NCBI GenBank assembly: GCA_030146605.1
Contig: JASLBO010000503.1
Span: forward strand, 1-9,655
Direction of reading: 5' to 3'
Origin: Sphingomonas sp.
GTDB lineage: Bacteria > Pseudomonadota > Alphaproteobacteria > Sphingomonadales > Sphingomonadaceae
DNA length: 9,655 nucleotides
Part shown: in pieces, positions 1-7,232 of the stretch
Position numbering within the stretch: position 1 is the first letter of the stretch
Layout: each line of letters starts with the position of its first letter
Position numbers and translations under genes: made by a program
The notes under the pieces: generated by a model
The model's input: the letters and a program-made list of their open reading frames with translations, nothing else
Told to the model about the DNA's origin: nothing
The model's database searches: none

Positions 1-150
1 GGCGGCCGTTCAGGCCGGCCTGCGGCACGGTCTCGAAGCGCCAGTTGGTCTTGTCGGTCTGGAACGGCATCATGCCGGGCATGATCGTCTTGAGGCTGGT
101 GTTGGTCCCGCCTGCCTCGAGCACCGCGACCTTGTACTTCCCGCCTTCGC

Positions 151-1113
<963 letters not shown>

Positions 1114-1122
1114 GGCACCTAT

Positions 1123-1512
1123 TTACATGATTGTAAGTTGCGCTTCCAGCCTGTCGACGTCCTCGGGAAGCACGCCGTACAGCAGCACCGGGCCGAACAT
1201 CCGCTCGCCGGTCTCGATCGTCACCCCTTCGGGCGCGGGCCGCCGCCAAAGCGGTCGGCTCAGCCGGCGCACCGCGAACTTTGCGCCGTGGCGCTTGAGC
1301 AAGGCGATGCCGTCATTGCCGAGGACCAGGGCAGCCGCGCCGTTCGTGCCGACCAGAGCGGCGCGGGCGACGAAGCCGCTCAAAGCCTCCTCGGCCATTC
1401 GCCGGGCGGTGTCGGCATCGGCGATGCGGCTCTCGCCCAGCTTGAGCAGGCGCGCGATCCACGCCAGCAGGAAGACAGCGGCGAACGAGCCGCCAAGCTG
1501 GACCCAGTTCAT
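1123..1512 (-). CDS. small protein with one N-terminal membrane segment, unknown function
   Basis: A 129-aa protein I do not recognise. Residues about 5-23 form one hydrophobic stretch (GGSFAAVFLLAWIARLL), followed by positive charges, so the protein is probably anchored with most of its chain in the cytoplasm. The rest holds an Ala/Glu-rich helix (about 33-52), then short strand-like segments (AALVLGNDGIALLKRHGAKFAVRRL) and a tail rich in Leu, Val and acidic residues. No catalytic motif is apparent. Its ATG overlaps the stop of the upstream rhodanese-loop gene as ATGA, and its TAA lies 9 nt before the desaturase start. Both junctions and the consistent GC-rich codon use support a real gene. 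Position suggests a partner or accessory of one of its neighbours, which is inference only. Confidence 0.8.
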   Translation of the reverse strand: MNWVQLGGSFAAVFLLAWIARLLKLGESRIADADTARRMAEEALSGFVARAALVGTNGAAALVLGNDGIALLKRHGAKFAVRRLSRPLWRRPAPEGVTIETGERMFGPVLLYGVLPEDVDRLEAQLTIM

Positions 1513-1937
1513 GCGCGTCCGGCGAGCGCGTCGAGCAGCGGGCGGATGCCCGAAATGTCATAGCCCGCGCCCGCAGCCTTGGCGGTGAGCGCAGCGGGCT
1601 CGCCGCCGCGGCTTGCCTCGGCAAGCGCCCAGAGGTTGCACGAACGCGTGCCGGAACGACAATAAGCCAGCACCGGTCCGCCGGCACCTTCGAGCGCCTT
1701 GGCCATCGCGTCGACCTGGGTTGCCGAGAAGCCGGCATGCGTCACCGGAATCTCGGCGTAGGACAGCCCGGCAGCCTCAGCCGCGGCGCGCACGGCGGCG
1801 CCGGCCGGCTGGCCGAGTTCCTCGCCCTCCGGCCGATTGTTGATGATTGCGGTAAACCCCGCCGCAGCGATGTCCGCCACCTCTTCGGGCGTGATCTGTG
1901 GCGCTACCGATATTGTCTCGTCGATCTTCCGGATCAT
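1509..1937 (-). CDS. TIGR01244 / DUF442 family protein (rhodanese-loop, dual-specificity-phosphatase-like fold)
   Basis: A 142-aa soluble protein resembling the stand-alone form of the domain found at the N-terminus of beta-lactamase-hydrolase-like (Blh) proteins. Seen: a NNRPEGEE segment (residues 33-40), which matches the conserved N-R-P-x-G-E region of the family, and the active-site loop YCRSGTRS with Cys93 and Arg98. The loop is C-x4-R, as in rhodanese CRxGxR loops, rather than the C-x5-R of true tyrosine phosphatases, so persulfide (sulfur) transfer is as likely as phosphatase activity. The length is that of a single domain. It is translationally coupled on both sides: its ATG overlaps the recQ TGA, and its TGA overlaps the next ATG, each as ATGA. 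Known members have been linked to sulfide handling and biofilm phenotypes; the role beside recQ is unknown. Confidence 0.87.
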   Translation of the reverse strand: MIRKIDETISVAPQITPEEVADIAAAGFTAIINNRPEGEELGQPAGAAVRAAAEAAGLSYAEIPVTHAGFSATQVDAMAKALEGAGGPVLAYCRSGTRSCNLWALAEASRGGEPAALTAKAAGAGYDISGIRPLLDALAGRA

Positions 1938-3706
1938 GCCGCCTCGCGAATTACCTGCAGAAAGGCGTCACCATAAGCTTCGAGCTTGCGCGCGCCAACG
2001 CCCGAGATCTGGCCCAGCCGGGACAGATTGTCGGGCCGGGTCAGCGCCATGTCGCGCAGCACCGAATCGTGGAAGATGACGTAGGGCGGCAGCCCCGCTT
2101 CCATCGCGATCTCGCGGCGCTTGGCGCGCAGTGCCTCGAACAGCGGATTGCCGACCGGATTGACTCCGCCGCCCGCGGCCCGCCCGCGCGTCGAGCGCCG
2201 TTCGCGCTTGGGCGGCAGCACCAGCTTGAGATCGGCTCCGCCCTTCAGGATGGGCTTTGCGCCGGGACCGAATTCGAGCCCGCCATGGGCATTGGTGCGC
2301 AGCGCGTCGCGCAGCAGCAAAGCGCGCGCCACCGGCTTGAGCAAACTCGCCTCGTCACCGTCGACGATGCCGAACACCGAAAGCTTCTCATGCCCGTTCA
2401 TCAGGCTGCGCTCGGTCGACTGGCCGAGCAGGACGCTCTCGATATAGCCGACGCCGAACATCATGCCGGTGCGGAACACCGCGGAGAGGAATTTCTGTGC
2501 GGTGACGGTCGCGTCGATCGCGGCGGGCGGCGTGAGGCAATTGTCGCAATTGCCGCAGTTTTCGGAGGCGTCCTCGCCGAAGTGTCGCAGCAGGATCTGG
2601 CGGCGGCAGCCGGCGGTCTCGACCAGGGCGCCGAGCGCAGTGAGCCGGACGCGTTCGCCGGCCTGGCGCCCGGGCTCGACTTCGCCGATCCGCTGGCGTG
2701 CCTTGGCGAAATCCTCGGCGCCCCAGAACAGATGCGCGACCGCCGGATCGCCGTCGCGGCCTGCGCGGCCGGTCTCCTGATAATAGGCCTCGATCGACTT
2801 GGGCAGCCCCGCATGCGCGACGAAGCGGACGTCGGGCTTGTCGATCCCCATCCCGAACGCGACGGTGGCGACCACCACCATGTCCTCCGACGCGACGAAC
2901 GCCGACTGGTTGCGGCGGCGGACGGCGGGATCGAGCCCGGCATGATAGGGCAATACGCTGCGTCCGGTCTCGGCGAGTTTGGCGGCGAGCTTCTCCACGC
3001 CGGCGCGGGTCTGGGCATAGACGATGCCGGGGCCGGGCTGTTCGGCGATCAGATCGACGATCTGCCGCGTCGTGTTCTCGCGCGGCGTGATCGTGTAGCG
3101 GATATTGGGCCGGTCGAACCCGGCGACGATCAGCCCGTCCTGCGGGATGCCGAGCTGCTCGAGGATGTCGGCGCGGGTATGCGCGTCGGCAGTGGCGGTG
3201 AGCGCCAGCCGCGGGACATCGCCGAAGCGGTCGAGCAAGGGGCGGAGCAGCCGGTAATCGGGGCGGAAATCATGCCCCCATTCGGAGACGCAATGCGCCT
3301 CGTCGATCGCGAACAGGCTGAGCCTGGCCTGGCCCAGCAGGTTGCGGAAGCTCTCGCCCGAAGCGCGTTCGGGGGCGATGTAGAGCAAATCCAGCGCGCC
3401 GGCGCGAAAGCGCGCGATCGTCTCCTCGCGATTGTCGTCGACCGAAGTCAGCGTCGCGGCGCGGATGCCGACGGCTTCGGCGGCGCGGAGCTGGTCGTGC
3501 ATCAGCGCGATCAGCGGGCTGACGACGATGCAGGTGCCGTCGAGCGCGAGGCTGGGCACCTGATAGCAGAGCGACTTGCCGGCGCCCGTGGGCATCACCG
3601 CGAGCGTGTTGGCGCCCGCCATCACGCGCTCGATCACCTGCGGCTGCACCCCGCGGAAATCGGGGAAGCCAAAGGTTTTTCGGAGAATGTCGAGCGGTTG
3701 GTTCAC
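1934..3706 (-). CDS. recQ: ATP-dependent DNA helicase RecQ
   Basis: A 590-aa RecQ helicase, full length for the bacterial family. It unwinds DNA 3'-5' in recombination and replication-fork repair in the cytoplasm. Motifs in order: motif 0 (FGFPDFRGVQ, about 12-21), Walker A (PTGAGKS, 39-45), the DEAH box (135-138) followed by the RecQ aromatic-rich loop (SEWGHDFRPDY), motif III (LTATAD), motifs IV-VI ending QETGRAGRDG (310-319), a zinc site (Cys367, 384, 387, 390), a winged-helix region and an HRDC domain (about 520-588). The GTG at 3704-3706 is chosen because it gives the usual start just before motif 0 and has a GA-rich GGGATAGGGG upstream. Open sequence further upstream on this strand is antisense to the ATPase gene and not RecQ-like. 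Its TGA overlaps the next ATG, so it heads the operon. Confidence 0.96.
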   Translation of the reverse strand: MNQPLDILRKTFGFPDFRGVQPQVIERVMAGANTLAVMPTGAGKSLCYQVPSLALDGTCIVVSPLIALMHDQLRAAEAVGIRAATLTSVDDNREETIARFRAGALDLLYIAPERASGESFRNLLGQARLSLFAIDEAHCVSEWGHDFRPDYRLLRPLLDRFGDVPRLALTATADAHTRADILEQLGIPQDGLIVAGFDRPNIRYTITPRENTTRQIVDLIAEQPGPGIVYAQTRAGVEKLAAKLAETGRSVLPYHAGLDPAVRRRNQSAFVASEDMVVVATVAFGMGIDKPDVRFVAHAGLPKSIEAYYQETGRAGRDGDPAVAHLFWGAEDFAKARQRIGEVEPGRQAGERVRLTALGALVETAGCRRQILLRHFGEDASENCGNCDNCLTPPAAIDATVTAQKFLSAVFRTGMMFGVGYIESVLLGQSTERSLMNGHEKLSVFGIVDGDEASLLKPVARALLLRDALRTNAHGGLEFGPGAKPILKGGADLKLVLPPKRERRSTRGRAAGGGVNPVGNPLFEALRAKRREIAMEAGLPPYVIFHDSVLRDMALTRPDNLSRLGQISGVGARKLEAYGDAFLQVIREAA

Positions 3707-3823
3707 CTTGCCCCTATCCCTCGCCGCGCCGCGCCGGGCAAGGCCGCCGTCCACAGCATTGCGACGGCTCGTGGCACGCGGCGCTTGCCTGTGCCCGCCT
3801 GCATCCGGCAAGGCGGCAGGCGA
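3707..3823. promoter_or_regulatory. divergent intergenic region between recQ and the HerA-like ATPase
   Basis: This 117-bp stretch must hold the starts of transcription for both directions unless they lie inside the genes. On the minus strand a weak sigma70-like pair can be read: TTGCCC (3741-3736) and GATAGG (3718-3713) with a 17-nt spacer. It would start recQ mRNA almost at its GTG, making it nearly leaderless. On the plus strand no convincing -35/-10 pair is visible; an AAGGCGGCAGG purine-rich stretch (3811-3821) lies just before the ATPase ATG and can serve as ribosome binding site. No LexA-type box was recognised. Confidence 0.35.
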
Positions 3824-5275
3824 ATGACGGTTCGCGTGGAAATGGGCAAGGACACGGGCGGCGCGCCGGTGTCGATGGATCTCGAGGAGCTTCTGGCCAC
3901 GCGTCTGCTCGTCCAGGGCAATTCGGGGTCGGGAAAGTCGCATCTGCTGCGTCGGCTGCTCGAGCAATGCGCCGGGCAGGTCCAGCAAGTGGTGATCGAT
4001 CCCGAGGGGGACTTCGTCACTTTGAGCGAGCGTTACGGCCACATCGCGATCGAGGCTTCGGAGCATAGCGAACGCGACGTCGCGCGCTTCGCCGCGCGGA
4101 TCCGCGAGCATCGCGCGTCGGTGGTGCTCAGTCTCGAGGGGCTCGAGGCCGAGGGGCAGATGAAATGCGCCGCGGCGTTCCTGGGCGGGCTGTTCGATGC
4201 GCCGCGCGAGCATTGGTATCCGGCTCTGGTGGTCGTCGACGAGGCGCAATTGTTCGCGCCCGCGGGCGGCGGCGAAGTCGCCGAGGAAGTACGCCGCGCC
4301 TCGCTGAGCGCGATGACCAATCTGATGTGCCGCGGGCGCAAGCGCGGGCTCGCCGGGGTGATCGCCACCCAGCGGCTCGCCAAGCTCGCCAAGAACGTCG
4401 CTGCCGAGGCGTCGAACTTCCTGATGGGGCGGACCTTTCTCGATATCGACATGGCGCGCGCCGCCGATCTGCTCGGCATGGAGCGCCGCCAGGCCGAGGC
4501 GATCCGCGACTTGCAGCGCGGTCATTTCCTTGCGCTCGGGCCGGCGGTGGCGCGGCGCCCGGTGGCGATCGAGATCGGGGCGGTCGAGACCAGCGCGCGC
4601 AGCTCGAGCCCCAAGCTGACGCCGCTGCCGCAGGCGGCGGCCGAGGACATGAAGGGCCTGCTGCTCGCCCCTGCCGAGCCCGAATGGACGCCGCCGACAC
4701 CAGCGCCGGTGCCGACCCAGATGCCCTCGGAGCGGCTGATCGAGGCGCTTGCGCGCTCTACCCCGGCGCCAACGGACGAGGTGGCCGTAGAGCCCGAAGA
4801 GGCTGCGGGGCGCATCGCCGAAGTATTGCGCGACATCGTCGAGGATCTCGACTCCACCTATCGCTCGCCTTCGGTGCTCTATCAGGACTTCCTCGTCCGC
4901 TGCCGGATGGTCGGGCTGGCGCGGCCGCCGCTCGACCTCTCGGGATTCGTTCGCCGGCTTTCGGCGGCACGCGCGGGAATCCATGGCGATCCCGACGCCG
5001 ATTGGGCGCAGGCGCTTGAGGCCGCGCGCGCGCTGCCCGACGACATGCTCGGGCCGTTCCTTCTCGTCGCCCGCGCCGCGCGCGAGGGACTGCCCTGTCC
5101 TAGCGACACCGAGCTGGCCGCAACGTACGGCACCAGTTCGCTCGGAAGAGTGCGGCGGCTGCTCACCTATATCGAGAGCAAGGAACTGTTCGTGACCCGC
5201 GTCGATCTTGCCGGCAAGCGCTCGATAACCATTCCGCGGCTCGGCTGGACTACCCAGCCTTCCGAAGTGGGTTGA
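3824..5275 (+). CDS. HerA/FtsK-superfamily P-loop ATPase with C-terminal winged-helix-like region
   Basis: A 483-aa cytoplasmic ATPase. Seen: Walker A GNSGSGKS (32-39), then IDPEGDF (58-64), which resembles the D-P-x-G-D/E element of HerA-type ATPases, Walker B ALVVVDEAQLF (134-144) and a sensor region GLAGVIATQRLAKLAKNV (175-192) typical of HerA/VirB4-like motors. A Pro/Ala-rich linker (about 280-302) joins this to a C-terminal part whose last section (about 424-475: SDTELAATYG, GRVRRLLTYIE) reads like a winged helix for DNA binding. HerA hexamers pump DNA, usually with the nuclease NurA in end resection. No NurA-like gene is in this window. ATG 3824 has AAGGCGG upstream and starts 31 residues before Walker A. 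The N-terminal HAS-barrel of classical HerA is missing or very short. The divergent position next to recQ hints at DNA repair; plasmid or phage-related translocation is an alternative. Confidence 0.85.
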   Translation: MTVRVEMGKDTGGAPVSMDLEELLATRLLVQGNSGSGKSHLLRRLLEQCAGQVQQVVIDPEGDFVTLSERYGHIAIEASEHSERDVARFAARIREHRASVVLSLEGLEAEGQMKCAAAFLGGLFDAPREHWYPALVVVDEAQLFAPAGGGEVAEEVRRASLSAMTNLMCRGRKRGLAGVIATQRLAKLAKNVAAEASNFLMGRTFLDIDMARAADLLGMERRQAEAIRDLQRGHFLALGPAVARRPVAIEIGAVETSARSSSPKLTPLPQAAAEDMKGLLLAPAEPEWTPPTPAPVPTQMPSERLIEALARSTPAPTDEVAVEPEEAAGRIAEVLRDIVEDLDSTYRSPSVLYQDFLVRCRMVGLARPPLDLSGFVRRLSAARAGIHGDPDADWAQALEAARALPDDMLGPFLLVARAAREGLPCPSDTELAATYGTSSLGRVRRLLTYIESKELFVTRVDLAGKRSITIPRLGWTTQPSEVG

Positions 5276-5312
5276 GCTAAGACTACTTCTAACCTTGAGC
5301 AAGTTCATGTTA

Positions 5313-5340
5313 GCTTCCCTGGCGGCAAAAAGAGGGAAGT
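5313..5340 (+). promoter_or_regulatory. hairpin covering the ribosome binding site of the membrane-protein gene
   Basis: A perfect 7-bp inverted repeat, CTTCCCT (5314-5320) and AGGGAAG (5333-5339), with a possible G-U closing pair 5313/5340 and a 12-nt loop. The 3' arm contains most of the purine-rich ribosome binding site (AGAGGGAAG, 5331-5339) that precedes the ATG at 5344. If folded in mRNA it would hide the site. No T-tract follows, so it is not a standard terminator for the ATPase gene. The repeat is seen; the regulatory role is inference. Confidence 0.4.
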
Positions 5341-5343
5341 ATC

Positions 5344-5955
5344 ATGGACAATGGCGCAACTGATGCGGGCGAACCGCATGGGTTCAATTTGGGGCGTAGT
5401 TCGCTCGCTTTGGCGGGCATCGGGCTTATCTATGGCGCCGTCGCGCTGTTCGGGTTCGTTTGCTATCTGCTGGTGCTCGACGACACCAAGGCCAGCGAGC
5501 GGGCGACCACGCTCGCCGACTTCACCCCCGAACTCATCCTCAGCACGATCGGCTTCGTTGGTGCGATTCTGGGCATCCAGCTGTTGCGATCGGTGGGGCT
5601 CTCGCGCGGCCAGCAGCCCGGCCGGGTGATCAACAGCGAGGAATGGGCGACGATCTGCGATCAGGTGAAGTCGGGGCAGGAAGAAGCGGTCACCCAATAT
5701 ATCCGGCTGACCAGCCTCAGCGGCTTCACCGGTGCGTTCACCAAATTGGGGCTGACCGGGCTGCCGCTCGCGACGATCGGGCTGACCTTGTTCTTCTCGC
5801 TCCTCGCGATGCGCTTTCCTCCATTCATGGACATGGCCAAGCTGACCCTCGGCGCGTTCATCGGGTCGTTCGTGCAGAAGCAGGCGGGCGCTGGCGGATC
5901 GGTGAAGCTGCCGGGCGGTCAGACCGTATCGGTCAGCGCGCCGCCAGTCGCCTGA
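5344..5955 (+). CDS. membrane protein with about three transmembrane segments, unknown function
   Basis: A 203-aa protein I do not recognise. Hydrophobic segments lie near residues 21-46, 62-85 and 133-157, with a possible fourth weakly hydrophobic or amphipathic stretch at 160-178. The loop between the second and third segments (about 86-132) is polar with an acidic helix-like part (NSEEWATICDQVKSGQEEAV). The C-terminus is Gly/Ser/Pro rich. The start at ATG 5344 is supported by AGAGGGAAG upstream. It follows the HerA-like ATPase by 68 nt on the same strand and may be co-transcribed or have its own promoter in that gap (a TTGAGC lies at 5295-5300, with no good -10). The 3' end overlaps the convergent hydrolase gene by 37 nt. 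No enzymatic motif was found. Confidence 0.82.
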   Translation: MDNGATDAGEPHGFNLGRSSLALAGIGLIYGAVALFGFVCYLLVLDDTKASERATTLADFTPELILSTIGFVGAILGIQLLRSVGLSRGQQPGRVINSEEWATICDQVKSGQEEAVTQYIRLTSLSGFTGAFTKLGLTGLPLATIGLTLFFSLLAMRFPPFMDMAKLTLGAFIGSFVQKQAGAGGSVKLPGGQTVSVSAPPVA

Positions 5956-6878
5956 GCGGCCAGCACCCCGCGCAGCCACGTCTCGGTCTCGCCGGCATGG
6001 GTGACGGGCAGCATGTGGCCGCCCGCGATCAGTTCGAGCGTCGCGCCGGGGATCTCGGCGGCGGTCTTCTCGCCGTTGAGCCGCGGGTCGAGCACCTGGT
6101 CCTCGCGCCCATAGAGGATCGCTACGGGTATGCGGAAGCTGGCGTAGCGCGCCGCAAGCACCGCCATCTCGGCGGGCGCGACGCGAATCTCGAACGATCC
6201 TGCCATATAGCTTTTCGGGCGCAGCGACAGCGTACCGCCGCCGCGCGTCGCGAAGTCGGCGGGTACCGGATCGGGGGCGAACACCGCCTGCGCCACCTTC
6301 GCGCCCGCCACCGTGCCTGCCGGCACGGCGACCAGCCACGCAATCGCAGGCCGCAGCGGCTGCGGCGCCAGCAGGCCTGCAAAGGGCTTGGGAACGGCGT
6401 TGACCGGTTGGCTGAGCGGCGCGATCAAGGCGAGGCCGCGGACCAGTTCGGGCCGATCGAGCCCGAGTGCCAGCGCCACCGCGCCACCCATAGAATGTCC
6501 GACCAGCAAAGGGGCATCGAGTTCGAGCTGCTCGATCAGTGCCGCGATCATGGCTGCCTGCGCGACAATCCCCGGTTGCGCTCCGTCCACCGACGAATGT
6601 CCCCAGCCCGGTCGGTCGACGAGGATCACGCGATGATCCGCCGCGAGCCGCTCCGAGAGCGAATGCGAGAAATTGCGGAGCTGCCCCATCAGTCCGTGCA
6701 CCATGACGATCGCAGGCGCATCGCGCGGACCGGTATCGACATAATGAAGCCGGGCGCCTGGCACCTCGGCGAATTGCCCGTCCGGCGGGACCAGTTCTTC
6801 GGCCTTGCGCGCGACATAAGCCGACCAGCCCGCCAGCCCGAGACTCGCCACACCTAATATGCCTAAAGGAAACAGCAT
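5919..6878 (-). CDS. alpha/beta hydrolase with N-terminal membrane anchor
   Basis: A 319-aa alpha/beta-fold hydrolase. The catalytic pieces are visible: the oxyanion segment MVHGLMGQ (about 59-66), the nucleophile elbow GHSMGG with Ser129, the acid in LYGRED (Asp260 likely) and the histidine in GGHMLP (His288). Residues 1-21 are hydrophobic (MLFPLGILGVASLGLAGWSA) and are followed by Arg/Lys, which suggests a signal anchor or uncleaved signal peptide, so the enzyme probably works at the membrane. A cap region rich in Pro, Ala and Val lies at about 152-250. The ATG at 6876-6878 is preceded by a good AAGGAG ribosome binding site (6892-6887). The substrate is open: esterase, lipase, epoxide hydrolase or C-C hydrolase are all possible from motifs alone. 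Confidence 0.9.
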   Translation of the reverse strand: MLFPLGILGVASLGLAGWSAYVARKAEELVPPDGQFAEVPGARLHYVDTGPRDAPAIVMVHGLMGQLRNFSHSLSERLAADHRVILVDRPGWGHSSVDGAQPGIVAQAAMIAALIEQLELDAPLLVGHSMGGAVALALGLDRPELVRGLALIAPLSQPVNAVPKPFAGLLAPQPLRPAIAWLVAVPAGTVAGAKVAQAVFAPDPVPADFATRGGGTLSLRPKSYMAGSFEIRVAPAEMAVLAARYASFRIPVAILYGREDQVLDPRLNGEKTAAEIPGATLELIAGGHMLPVTHAGETETWLRGVLAAQATGGALTDTV

Positions 6879-6958
6879 TGCTTCGGCTCCTTGCCCGCTC
6901 CGGGCCGTTCTATAGGGTCGAGTCAGGGCGACAACGCCCAGCGCAGCAAAGGTGCCCG
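6879..6958. promoter_or_regulatory. divergent intergenic region between hydrolase and GNAT genes
   Basis: An 80-bp gap between two divergent starts. A near-palindromic TATAG element (CTATAG, 6910-6915) can be read as a -10-like sequence on both strands (TATAGG plus, TATAGA minus). Possible -35 elements (TTGCCC 6891 on plus; TTGTCG on minus) are only about 14 nt away, too close for a good sigma70 promoter. Ribosome binding sites are clear: AAGGAG on minus and AAAGGTG (6948-6953) on plus. Confidence 0.3.
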
Positions 6959-7231
6959 ATGAGCGACGTCCGCGACAACCCCGACGAGCAACGTTTCGAA
7001 CTGGTCGAGCAAGGCCATCTTGCCTTCGCCGAATATCAGATCGAGGGCGACGTGATCACCTTCACCCACACGATCGTGCCCGCGTCGCTGCAGGGCATGG
7101 GCGTCGGCAGCCGGTTGATCGCGGGTGCGCTGGACGAGGCTCGCAGTCGCGGGCTGAAGGTCCGTCCGCAATGCAGCTTCGTCGCCGCCTACATCGCCCG
7201 GCACCCGGGATGGCAGGGCCTCAAGGCCTGA
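6959..7231 (+). CDS. short GNAT-fold N-acetyltransferase (YidJ/NATD1-like, Acetyltransf_CG type)
   Basis: A 90-aa protein of the minimal GNAT class. GNAT proteins transfer an acetyl group from acetyl-CoA; this short subfamily lacks the N-terminal strands of normal GNATs and its substrates are largely unknown. Seen: strand pairs LAFAEYQIEGDVITFTHTIV (21-40), the acetyl-CoA loop QGMGVGSRL (45-53, matching Q/R-x-x-G-x-G) and the C-terminal signature CSFVAAYIARHP (72-83), which matches the conserved C-x-F-V-x-x-Y-I-x-x-H-P of the family. ATG 6959 has AAAGGTG at good spacing. An earlier in-frame ATG exists at 6878, but it lies inside the hydrolase start region and would add about 27 residues unlike the family. 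The stop lies 1 nt from the stop of the convergent ABC exporter. Confidence 0.9.
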   Translation: MSDVRDNPDEQRFELVEQGHLAFAEYQIEGDVITFTHTIVPASLQGMGVGSRLIAGALDEARSRGLKVRPQCSFVAAYIARHPGWQGLKA

Positions 7232-7232
7232 G

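Noticed and set aside
3787..3821. Imperfect foldback (GCCTG...CAGGC) over the ribosome binding site of the HerA-like ATPase.
   Set aside because: It needs a G-U pair and a bulge in very GC-rich DNA, where such pairings are common by chance. It is weaker than the perfect stem at 5314-5339.
1898..5275. A plus-strand frame open for over 1,100 codons across recQ, and a matching minus-strand frame (1934-5308) open across the ATPase gene.
   Set aside because: Only the RecQ and ATPase parts contain family motifs. The antisense parts are Arg/Ala/Gly/His-rich and motif-free, as expected for shadows of GC-rich genes with few chance stops. They are not fusions.
5289..5313. CTAAC...GTTAG and CTTG-AG-CAAG inverted repeats before the membrane-protein gene.
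   Set aside because: The two repeats are short, do not share a centre, and no matching promoter is visible, so they were not called an operator.
5305..6857. Long open frames opposite the three-span membrane protein gene (minus strand) and opposite the alpha/beta hydrolase gene (plus strand).
   Set aside because: Both lie antisense to genes with clear membrane segments or catalytic motifs, and neither has a domain or a good ribosome binding site.
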